Shown here: positions 43,140-50,828 of the stretch, in pieces | Layout: every line of letters begins with the position of its first letter | How positions within the stretch are numbered: the stretch's first letter is position 1 | Translations under genes and position numbers: made by a program | Source: Cacconaster sp964598495 | Lineage (GTDB): Bacteria > Bacteroidota > Bacteroidia > Bacteroidales > UBA932 | NCBI GenBank assembly: GCA_964598495.1 | Contig: CAZRBY010000005.1 | Location: 34,785 to 98,784 of the forward strand | Direction of reading: 5' to 3' | DNA: 64,000 nt | The notes under the pieces: generated by a model | The model's database searches: none | What the model saw: the letters and a program-made list of their open reading frames with translations, nothing else | Told to the model about the DNA's origin: nothing

Positions 43140-44936
43140 ATGCAAGATAATAGAAGAGTATGGATGACTGCGCTGGCCATGGCCGGCTTTCTATTGTGCC
43201 TGTTGCTTTCCAAATCATGCGCCAATACTACCACACCCCCAAGCGGAGGTCCGAAAGATACCATACCACCCGTACTCCTAAAGATAAATCCCGAATTCAA
43301 TGCCACCAACTTTCCCAGGTATGATGGAACAATCTCCCTTACTTATGATGAATATACGGTGGTAAAGAATGTGGCAGAGATCTATCTCTCTCCGCCTATC
43401 AAAAAGAGAATAACCCACAAGATAAAGGGGAAGAACATCGTTTTTTCTATTCCCGATACTCTTGCCGAAAACAGGACCTACACTCTGGACTTTGGCGAGG
43501 GGCTGGCCGACAACAACGAGGGCAACATAGCCCCGAGGCTTGTTTATGCTTTTTCGACAGGTGGTACGGTGGATTCTCTCTATATAACCGGCAACATTAT
43601 CGACTGCCAGACTCTCCAGCCGGTCAAGAAGGTACTTGTGGCGCTCTATACCGACCACTCTGACTCAGCCTGTTTCAAAATATTTCCCGATGCTGCCTCT
43701 AAGAGTGACGAATGGGGCTTTTTCTCCATAAGAAATATAAGTGATACACTTTATCGTATAGTTGCATTCACAGATAGCGACAATGACAACAGGTATGATC
43801 CGACAAAAGATCAGATTGCATTTCTGGACACGCTTATCCGACCCACAGAGGTAGTCCGCGACTCCATATACGAATTGCAGTCCTTTGACAAGAAAGATAC
43901 CCTAGCCTGCATGGAGCGTAAGTCAATGTTTGAACTGCTTATGTTTACAGAACTTCAGAGTGTCCAATTCCTCAAAAACAGCGGCAGGAGAAGCGAAAAA
44001 TCGGGATTCCTCTCCTTCAATGCCCCTGATGTCGAGATCTCGAATATCGAGTTTTTCGGTGTGGCGGACAGCTCTGTGATTATCCAGTACGCTCCGGCAA
44101 AGGATAGCCTCGATTTCTGGATCAATACTCCCTACAAGCTGGAGGATAGTCTGCTGCTTAAGCTAAGCTACAAGAGAACCGATTCTACCGGAGTGCTTCG
44201 CGATACGATAGAAAATATCTCCCTGGGACTGCCTAAGCCTGAGAGTGCAACCGGCGGTCAGCAGAAAAAAGAACAACCGAAGGATACCGTTTTCAAGTTC
44301 AGTATAGTAGCAAAGAATGAAAACATAGCCCATGATGGTATCAGCCTGGTCTCTGCACTCCCGATAATACGTTGGAATAGAGATATGCTCGTGCTTACCG
44401 CAAAAAACCCAAGACATCAGGTAGACACCATCACATTCAAGTTCGAACAGGATCCCCAGGAAATCCGTCGTTTTGTCATGTATATGGACAGGGAGATAAA
44501 AGATGGCCACGAATATGAGTTTATTGTACCTCAGGGCGCATTTTTCAATCTTGACAATCTTCCAAATGCAGAAGTAAGCAACAAATTCACCCCTCCGAAG
44601 AGTGAGGACGCCAGCTCCATTACTCTGGTGCTGAATGGCGTAGACACCAAATACATTGTGGAACTCGTGGACAAAGAGCGTAAGAATGTCTTCCGAAAAT
44701 ATAATGTTTCCAGAGATACTTCTCTCCTATTCCCCTATCTCAAAGCAAACGATTATTCGGTGAGGATTACAGAAGACCGCAATCAGAATGGGCTGTTTGA
44801 CTCAGGTAATTTCCTCGACAAAAGACAGCCCGAAAAGGTGCGTATGTACCAGACTTCCCCGGGCGTCTATATCATCAAGCTTCCCGAGATGGCCGACCTG
44901 GAGCAGACCATAAACATAAAGGAGATGTTCAAATGA
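43140..44936 (+). CDS. Bacteroidota Ig-like-domain lipoprotein
   Basis: 598 residues from the ATG at 43140; earlier in-frame starts would overlap rel and precede the signal. The N-terminal helix ends in a lipobox LLLSKSC near residue 21, then the TPPSGGPKDTIPP motif shared by a Bacteroidota family. An SbsA-type Ig-like domain (about 40-130) and a carboxypeptidase-regulatory-like beta domain (about 135-205, FSIRNISDTLYRIVAFTDSDNDNRYD) follow, then long beta-rich stretches. An outer-membrane or surface location is likely. Function is unknown. It overlaps the next gene by 4 bases. Confidence 0.85.
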   Translation: MQDNRRVWMTALAMAGFLLCLLLSKSCANTTTPPSGGPKDTIPPVLLKINPEFNATNFPRYDGTISLTYDEYTVVKNVAEIYLSPPIKKRITHKIKGKNIVFSIPDTLAENRTYTLDFGEGLADNNEGNIAPRLVYAFSTGGTVDSLYITGNIIDCQTLQPVKKVLVALYTDHSDSACFKIFPDAASKSDEWGFFSIRNISDTLYRIVAFTDSDNDNRYDPTKDQIAFLDTLIRPTEVVRDSIYELQSFDKKDTLACMERKSMFELLMFTELQSVQFLKNSGRRSEKSGFLSFNAPDVEISNIEFFGVADSSVIIQYAPAKDSLDFWINTPYKLEDSLLLKLSYKRTDSTGVLRDTIENISLGLPKPESATGGQQKKEQPKDTVFKFSIVAKNENIAHDGISLVSALPIIRWNRDMLVLTAKNPRHQVDTITFKFEQDPQEIRRFVMYMDREIKDGHEYEFIVPQGAFFNLDNLPNAEVSNKFTPPKSEDASSITLVLNGVDTKYIVELVDKERKNVFRKYNVSRDTSLLFPYLKANDYSVRITEDRNQNGLFDSGNFLDKRQPEKVRMYQTSPGVYIIKLPEMADLEQTINIKEMFK

Positions 44937-45619
44937 AAAAGATACTCTTTACTCTCTTTGCCACATTACTATTTTTCCAGCTACATGGCCAGGAAAATGT
45001 AATAATAGGTGACTTGGAGGATGATTTTGTAAATATCGATTCCATTGCTCCGCCAAAAAAGTTCAAAAACATCCACATGCTGGGGGTCAGATATAGCTAC
45101 GGTTTCTGTACTGTCAGCTCCTCTCCTACGGTAGGTGAAGAGTATATTCAATGTCCCAAGAACTTTTCCCTGCTTTATACCTATTATCACGCACTCTGGG
45201 ACCAGCTTTTCAATTTTGGAGTGCAGTTTGGAGTCAATTATGGCGAAGAGGGCTATTCCTCTAAATATGAAGATTGGGGTGAAAGATATGAGATCATAGA
45301 GATCCCGCTGGTTTCACAGTTCAAAATCGACTTTTCGAGGTTCAGGATACTGGTCAATGCGGGCGGTTACTACGGCTACCGTCTTTCCACGGCAAGGGAG
45401 AGAGGCTGGGATCAGTATGATATTCGTCACGACTATGGGATCATGGCAGGTGGCGGTTTTGCTGTGGTCTTCAAACCCTTTGAAATTCAATTTGAAGGCA
45501 ACTACAAATTTTCGCTCAACAGCATCTATCATACAAACAAGTTCAGCGACCAGTACTGGATGCTCTGCTATCCGCGCAACATTATGCTTAGTGTTTCACT
45601 TTTTGTACATCTTTGGTGA
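44933..45619 (+). CDS. Outer-membrane beta-barrel protein of unknown function
   Basis: 228 residues. A signal peptide (TLFATLLFFQLHG) is followed by alternating aromatic strands (GVRYSYGFCTVS, NFGVQFGVNYGE, RILVNAGGYYGYRL, GIMAGGGFAVVF, EIQFEGNYKFSLN) and a C-terminal MLSVSLFVHLW strand ending in Trp, as in porin-like barrels of 8-10 strands. This is a PorT/OmpW-like size, but I cannot place it in a named family. It is translationally coupled (ATGA) to the Ig-like lipoprotein, so the two probably act together at the cell surface. Confidence 0.78.
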   Translation: MKKILFTLFATLLFFQLHGQENVIIGDLEDDFVNIDSIAPPKKFKNIHMLGVRYSYGFCTVSSSPTVGEEYIQCPKNFSLLYTYYHALWDQLFNFGVQFGVNYGEEGYSSKYEDWGERYEIIEIPLVSQFKIDFSRFRILVNAGGYYGYRLSTARERGWDQYDIRHDYGIMAGGGFAVVFKPFEIQFEGNYKFSLNSIYHTNKFSDQYWMLCYPRNIMLSVSLFVHLW

Positions 45620-45642
45620 ATCGGGGTATTTAATATAATGTT

Positions 45643-46934
45643 ATGAAGAAAGTTTCTTTTGCAATTGGAGGTGTACATATCGGAGGAGGAGCTCCGGTAT
45701 CGGTGCAGACCATGTGCAACACCGACACACGGGATATTGAAGCATCTGTTGCGCAGTGTAGAGAGATGGCAGCGGCAGGTGCGGATATCATCCGCCTGAC
45801 CACTCAAGGTCTCAGAGAGGTAGAAGCATTGCGGCAGATAAAGGCGCAACTTCGCTCTGAGGGCATTATGACACCTCTTGTAGCCGATGTCCACTTTTCA
45901 GCCAATGTGGCCCTCGCAGCTGCGGAGGTGGCGGATAAGGTACGTATCAATCCCGGGAATTTTGCTCCCGTTCACGAAGAGGCCTGTAATAAATTCTCCC
46001 AACTTCTGGATAAATGTCGTAAGTATGGTACTGCCATCAGGATAGGGCTCAATCACGGCTCTCTCGGTGAGCGGATTACCCACCTCTACGGTAATACCCC
46101 TTTTGCCATGAAAGAGGCTGTTATGGAGTGGCTCCGTATGTGCATTGATAAGGATTTCCATAAGGTAGTCATCTCACTCAAAGCAAGTAACACAAGAGTT
46201 ATGACAGATGCCTATCGCCTTCTCTACGAAGAGATGGAGAGGATGGGAAGGATTTACCCACTCCATTTGGGAGTCACGGAAGCGGGCAACGGAGATGAGG
46301 GACGCATCAAGTCAGCGGTAGGCATTTCTGCGCTTCTGAGCGCAGGCATAGGCGACACCATCCGCGTATCACTTACCGAGAATCCGGTAAATGAGATAGC
46401 GGCGGGTAAAGAGATTGTAAAATCCTCCCAAATGATGGGCAACGGTATTCAACCGGATACTGATCTTCCCGTAACAGCACAAAACTGGAATGAATGGATA
46501 ATCCGTGCCTCTTGCAAATTTGGTCCTGCCCTGCTTGACTGCAAGATTGATGACATAGACCTAAGCGGAGCCACTATAGCCGGCGTACCCGTATCTAAGG
46601 AAAAAAAAGAGTATTTCAGAGATCTTCTGCTGCAAGCCACCCGAAGAAAGTTTACCAGACCTGAATATATTGCATGTCCTGGCTGTGGCCGTACACAATA
46701 CAATCTGGAGGAGACCTTCAACGAAGTGAAACGACGCACCTCCCATCTCAAAGGTCTCCGCATCGCTATAATGGGCTGCATAGTCAACGGTCCCGGTGAA
46801 ATGGCAGATGCAGACTGGGGCTATGTGGGCGAAGGAGGCGGAAAAGTAACCCTATACCGTGGAAAAACACCTGTGATGCGCTCCGTACCCNNNNNNNNNN
46901 CGACAGACTACTTGATCTCATCGAAAAGGGGTAG
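45643..46934 (+). CDS. ispG: 4-hydroxy-3-methylbut-2-enyl diphosphate synthase IspG (interrupted by assembly gap)
   Basis: Penultimate step of the MEP isoprenoid pathway, a [4Fe-4S] reductive dehydration. The N-terminal TIM barrel (SVQTMCNTDTRD, VRINPGNF, IRIGLNHGSLGERI, HLGVTEAGNGDEGRIKSA) is intact. The cluster ligands are Cys in ACPGCGRTQ and MGCIVNGPGE. Between the barrel and the cluster domain is an insert of roughly 75 residues, far shorter than the A* domain of about 250 in most Bacteroidota. Ten Ns at 46891-46900 break the frame. After them the true end reads DRLLDLIEKG in another frame, ending at TAG 46932-46934, so the N-run length is arbitrary. It converges with the C69 dipeptidase gene. 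Confidence 0.93.
46891..46900. other. Assembly gap (10 N) inside ispG
   Basis: Ten Ns. The reading frames on both sides differ by one, so the real number of missing bases is not 10 (modulo 3). Confidence 0.98.
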
Positions 46935-46936
46935 TA

Positions 46937-47145
46937 CTACATACTCCTAATAAATATTTCCCACATCTTACCTTTAAGTTCACGCCAGCGGGCCATAACT
47001 GAGGCAGCAAATGAACTTGTGTGTTTGTTGAGCAATTCTGTTACATCCTCTTTTTTACCCTCTTTGAGAAGAGCTGCAGCCTGAGCCTCAACCATGGCAT
47101 TTGAAGCCATCATATTGCGTTCATATGCGGCAATCTCAGGTTCGA
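46937..47145 (-). pseudogene. Out-of-frame C-terminal part of the C69 dipeptidase gene
   Basis: Continuing from about 47160, the frame shifted by one reads PEIAAYERNMMASNAMVEAQ and ends with MARWRELKGKMWEIF and a TAG at 46937-46939, three bases from the ispG stop. Restoring one A in an AAG run near 47158-47160 joins the two frames smoothly, as WDKDRTIIEPEIAAY. So the gene once ended here. Confidence 0.75.
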
Positions 47146-48552
47146 TTATCGTTCGGTCTTATCCCAGTTGATAGTAGCAATTCTGTTAGTCTCCCTGAAT
47201 GCCCATATTGCGGCATCTTCGCGATAGCGGTGCTGTCCACACACTCCAAAACTCTGCGGCAATTCAGTTGCTCCCGCATAGATGGGAATTCTGGGACTTT
47301 GAGCTGGATTATCGAATGCGAAATAGGCCACACCGCCTATTTCGTCGGGAAGCCATTTGCGAAGCCGGGTAACATGCGAGTATGAGCACTGTATAACGGC
47401 TATAGTACGCTGACGCTCAATAATGCCGGGTTTGATCTCGTTGAGCATATTCATAAGGTCGCGCGGCATAAATGCAGAGAGGGGATATACTTTCTCATCA
47501 TACTCCTTGTATGTTCCGTCAGCCTGGCGTACACGGCGCTGAGCTACATACGAGAGATTTTTTACCATATCATATTCGGTACCTTCGTATGTAGCACGAT
47601 AGAGTTCGAACATCATTTCGGGAGTCACCTTTTTGTCCGGTTTTATAGAGAAAGGCAGTTCTTCAGCATCATAACTGAGACCAAGTGAAGGTGCCAAAGT
47701 AGAAAATACATAGAATTCCCGTATGGAGAAGGGTTTTCTTCCCGATACCACTTTGTGAAAAATAAAATCCTCTTTGCCATCCCAAAATCCGGTTTTCTTT
47801 GCACGTTCCTTCAGATCACGGCTGTACATAAAATTCTCCATGTCTTTGAAATCCACCTTGCCGATACGGGGAATATTGGCTGAAATACCTACGTGGTCAT
47901 TGGGAATCCTCTGAGCAACCCACATCGCGCCGGGATTACCGGGGCCTGTACCATATATTTCAAAATGCCACACCTCATTTTTGTCGGCCACGGTTAGGCA
48001 TTCTCCCCAATCTGCATAACCATAATCTTCTGCCAGTCGTCCCATCAATGAGATGGCTTCGCGAGCGGTAGTGCAATATTGGAGGGCCATCCTTTCAAGC
48101 TCTTCAATATAAAACATACCTGCCCTGTTGAGCAGTTCCGGACGACCCTCAGTAGTTGTCTCACCAATGGCTAGCTGTTTTTCATTAAGGCAGGGATAGG
48201 ATACATTCAAAAATCTATATGTCTCCGTTCCGGCTACGGGAATACGTCCTTTCTCCACCACTTTTCGCATATCCCAAGGCTCTTCGTTGTGCATCATACC
48301 TTCATAGACCGGCTCCATATCACCGATTGAGAAACTCTTACGGGGTTCTATCGTAAGCCATGTACGGTAATTGGCGTCACAGGTGTGTCCCACCATCACG
48401 GAACCGTCGGATGAGGCTCCTGATGCTACCATAATGGAGGTACAACTCTCCTGGTATTGCTCTTCCATACGATCATAAAGCTCCTGTGCGAAAAGATTTC
48501 CGGTAAAGAGAAGGAGTGTTGCGAGCAGAAGTGTAGAATTTTTGAATTTCAT
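47146..48552 (-). CDS. pepD: C69-family dipeptidase (secreted), C-terminus lost by frameshift
   Basis: About 468 residues as it stands. The start ATG at 48552 gives a clean signal peptide (LLLATLLLFTGNLFA); the frame is open a further 22 codons upstream, but that part is not signal-like. Mature Cys near residue 35 in CTSIMVASGASSDGSVMVGHTCD acts as the N-terminal nucleophile of the C69/PepD (Ntn) family. GNPGAMWVAQRIPNDHVGISAN and the YDEKVYPLS region are typical. About 65 C-terminal residues are in another frame (46937-47145). It cleaves dipeptides outside the cytoplasm. Divergent from carA, with a TATTTTTG box at 48594-48601. Confidence 0.88.
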   Translation of the reverse strand: MKFKNSTLLLATLLLFTGNLFAQELYDRMEEQYQESCTSIMVASGASSDGSVMVGHTCDANYRTWLTIEPRKSFSIGDMEPVYEGMMHNEEPWDMRKVVEKGRIPVAGTETYRFLNVSYPCLNEKQLAIGETTTEGRPELLNRAGMFYIEELERMALQYCTTAREAISLMGRLAEDYGYADWGECLTVADKNEVWHFEIYGTGPGNPGAMWVAQRIPNDHVGISANIPRIGKVDFKDMENFMYSRDLKERAKKTGFWDGKEDFIFHKVVSGRKPFSIREFYVFSTLAPSLGLSYDAEELPFSIKPDKKVTPEMMFELYRATYEGTEYDMVKNLSYVAQRRVRQADGTYKEYDEKVYPLSAFMPRDLMNMLNEIKPGIIERQRTIAVIQCSYSHVTRLRKWLPDEIGGVAYFAFDNPAQSPRIPIYAGATELPQSFGVCGQHRYREDAAIWAFRETNRIATINWDKTER

Positions 48553-48593
48553 ATTGCAGTCTTTTTTCTGATTTTTGTATAGTAATAGGTCTG

Positions 48594-48601
48594 CAAAAAT
48601 A
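48594..48601 (-). promoter_or_regulatory. -7 box for the C69 dipeptidase gene
   Basis: TATTTTTG on the minus strand, 42 bases before the ATG at 48552. Confidence 0.45.
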
Positions 48602-48634
48602 GTTAAAAAATCATACAAGTCGTAATGAAATGAC

Positions 48635-48642
48635 TATCTTTG
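48635..48642 (+). promoter_or_regulatory. -7 box overlapping the apparent carA start
   Basis: TATCTTTG. Its last three bases are the TTG that is the only usable upstream start codon of the carA frame, so promoter and start codon collide. Confidence 0.4.
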
Positions 48643-49713
48643 CACAATCTTAAAACGCATAATGGCCTTGAATTTCAGGGCTATTCGTTTGGTTATATGG
48701 CCCCTGCAGATGGTGAAGTGGTATTTTCCACTACTATGACCGGATATCCCGAGTCACTCACCGACCCCTCTTACGAAGGTCAGATCCTCTGTGCAACATA
48801 TCCCCTGATTGGCAATTACGGAGTCCCTGAGGCTATTTCTGCCGGAGGAGTCCAGCAACATTTCGAGTCTGACAGAATTCACGTCAGAGGGTTGATCATA
48901 TCCGACTATTCACTGAAATACAGTCACTGGAGTGCAATAAAAAGTCTTGACCAGTGGCTCCGCGAAAACAGGGTGCCCGCAATTTATGGAGTTGATACCC
49001 GTGAACTTACAAAAGTCATTCGCGACAACGGTTCGATGCTTGGTAGGATAATTCCCGATGGTGCTTCGCCCCAGTGGGATGTAGAAGACCCAAACACTAC
49101 AAGCCTTGTAGCCAGGGTGAGTTGCAGAGAGGTCATCACCTACACCGGACAGGTACGTTCAAAGAGGGTAGTGTTGCTGGATTGTGGCGTCAGACATAGT
49201 ATATTGCGTTATCTCATATCAAAAAACATCGAGGTAATCAGAGTCCCATGGGATTATAATTTCAACGACGGATCTGTAGGACGTTACGATGGTCTGCTCA
49301 TCTCCAGCGGTCCCGGAAATCCAGAGTTTTGCACTACCACGATTGCCAACATCAGGCAAACAATGGCACTCGGCAAACCTATATTTGGTATTTGTATGGG
49401 GCACCAGCTGCTCGCAAGAGCCGCCGGAGCAAAAACTTTCAAACTCAAATACGGCCACCGCAGTCATAATCAGCCCGTGCAGGCAACCGATGGCAACAGA
49501 TGTTACATTACTGCACAAAACCACGGTTATACGGTTGATACAACCACACTCAGCAAGGATTGGGAACCTATTTTCATCAATATGAACGATGGAACAAACG
49601 AGGGGATCCGGCACAAAAGCAAAAAATTCTTTTCAACCCAGTTCTATCCTGACATGACCGGAAATCCCAAAGACACAAGCTATCTTTTTGACATTTTTCT
49701 GACAGCACTATGA
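48640..49713 (+). CDS. carA: Carbamoyl-phosphate synthase small subunit-like protein with altered catalytic triad
   Basis: 357 residues from a TTG; the first in-frame ATG is at codon 20, inside the fold. Normal CarA hydrolyses glutamine and feeds ammonia to CarB. The N-terminal CPSase_sm_chain domain (SFGYMAPADGEVVFSTTMTG, SLTDPSYEGQ) and the class I glutaminase domain are complete, with the nucleophile Cys 252 in GICMGHQ. But the His and Glu of the triad, normally in FHPEA, read FYPDM: Tyr 336 and Asp 338. This should weaken or abolish glutaminase activity. It overlaps carB by 4 bases (ATGA). It may be a paralogue that uses free ammonia, or a decaying copy. Confidence 0.88.
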   Translation: MHNLKTHNGLEFQGYSFGYMAPADGEVVFSTTMTGYPESLTDPSYEGQILCATYPLIGNYGVPEAISAGGVQQHFESDRIHVRGLIISDYSLKYSHWSAIKSLDQWLRENRVPAIYGVDTRELTKVIRDNGSMLGRIIPDGASPQWDVEDPNTTSLVARVSCREVITYTGQVRSKRVVLLDCGVRHSILRYLISKNIEVIRVPWDYNFNDGSVGRYDGLLISSGPGNPEFCTTTIANIRQTMALGKPIFGICMGHQLLARAAGAKTFKLKYGHRSHNQPVQATDGNRCYITAQNHGYTVDTTTLSKDWEPIFINMNDGTNEGIRHKSKKFFSTQFYPDMTGNPKDTSYLFDIFLTAL

Positions 49714-50828
49714 TAGATACCAATATAAAGAAAGTCCTCCTGCTGGGTTCAGGTGCACTCAAGATCGGTGAAGCGGGCGAATTTGACTATTCCGGTTCGC
49801 AGGCCCTCAAGGCAATGAAGGAAGAGGGCATATATACAGTCCTGATCAACCCCAATATAGCCACCGTACAGACATCCGAAGGTGTTGCAGACAAAATATA
49901 TTTCCTCCCGGTCACCCCATACTTCGTGGAGAAGGTAATAGAGAAAGAGTGTCCCCAGGGTATTCTGTTGGCATTCGGAGGCCAGACGGCCCTCAACTGC
50001 GGAGTGAAACTTTTCCAAGCCGGAGTATTCGAAAAATATGGAATAAAGGTACTCGGAACGCCTGTTCAGGCGATTATCGACACTGAGGATAGGGATCTCT
50101 TCAACAAGAAGATGGATGAGATCGGTGTCAAAATAATTAAGAGCCACGCGGTGGAGAATATCGCAGATGCGCGTAAAGCAGCTGCAGTACTTGGTTACCC
50201 GGTGATTCTCAGAGCTGCGTATGCGCTCGGAGGCCTTGGCAGCGGATTTTGTGACAATGAAGAGGAGCTTAACCTCCTTGCGGAAAAGTCATTCTCCTAC
50301 TCTTCACAGGTGCTGGTTGAAAAATCGCTAAAGGGTTGGAAAGAGATAGAGTATGAAGTGGTGCGCGACAAATACGACAATTGTATCACTGTCGCCAATA
50401 TGGAGAATTTCGATCCGCTCGGCATACATACCGGAGAGAGCATCGTCGTGGCCCCTTGCCAGACTCTCGACAACCACGACATATCCATGCTCAAAGAGCT
50501 GGCAATCAAGATAGCGCGCCATGTCGGCATCATCGGAGAATGCAATGTGCAGTTTGCTTATGACACAATATCCGACGACTATAGGGTTATCGAGATTAAC
50601 GCACGTCTTTCACGGAGTTCAGCGCTTGCCTCTAAGGCAACCGGATATCCCCTCGCTACAGTTGCAGCGAAGCTGGCTCTCGGCTATGGACTCTTTGAAC
50701 TCAAGAATTCCGTTACCCGAACCACATCGGCATTTTTCGAGCCGGCACTCGACTATGTGATCTGCAAGATTCCCCGCTGGACCTCTCCAAGTTTCACGGA
50801 GTCTCCAGGGAGATCGGCAGTAGCATGA
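49710..50828 (+). CDS. carB: Carbamoyl-phosphate synthase large subunit, N-terminal part (frameshifted carB)
   Basis: The first 356 or so residues are true CarB: the GSGALKIGEAGEFDYSGSQA start, the ATP-grasp stretch VILRAAYALGGLGSG near 165, and the EINARLSRSSALASKATGYP block near 292. At 50779-50781 the frame is broken: CCCCGCTGGACC lacks one G compared with the expected Trp-Asp codons. After that point 16 or so out-of-frame residues lead to a stop at 50826-50828. Inserting one G gives KIPRWDLSKFHGVSREIGSS running straight into the next frame. Coupled to carA (ATGA). Confidence 0.9.
   Translation: MIDTNIKKVLLLGSGALKIGEAGEFDYSGSQALKAMKEEGIYTVLINPNIATVQTSEGVADKIYFLPVTPYFVEKVIEKECPQGILLAFGGQTALNCGVKLFQAGVFEKYGIKVLGTPVQAIIDTEDRDLFNKKMDEIGVKIIKSHAVENIADARKAAAVLGYPVILRAAYALGGLGSGFCDNEEELNLLAEKSFSYSSQVLVEKSLKGWKEIEYEVVRDKYDNCITVANMENFDPLGIHTGESIVVAPCQTLDNHDISMLKELAIKIARHVGIIGECNVQFAYDTISDDYRVIEINARLSRSSALASKATGYPLATVAAKLALGYGLFELKNSVTRTTSAFFEPALDYVICKIPRWTSPSFTESPGRSAVA

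Noticed and set aside
46935..46950. ispG frame extended to a stop at 46950
   Set aside because: It follows an arbitrary-length N gap; the sequence after the gap encodes the expected IspG end in another frame, stopping at 46934.
48553..48618. Start of the C69 dipeptidase 22 codons upstream (position 48618)
   Set aside because: The extra residues are not signal-like and span the promoter box; the ATG at 48552 begins a clean signal peptide.
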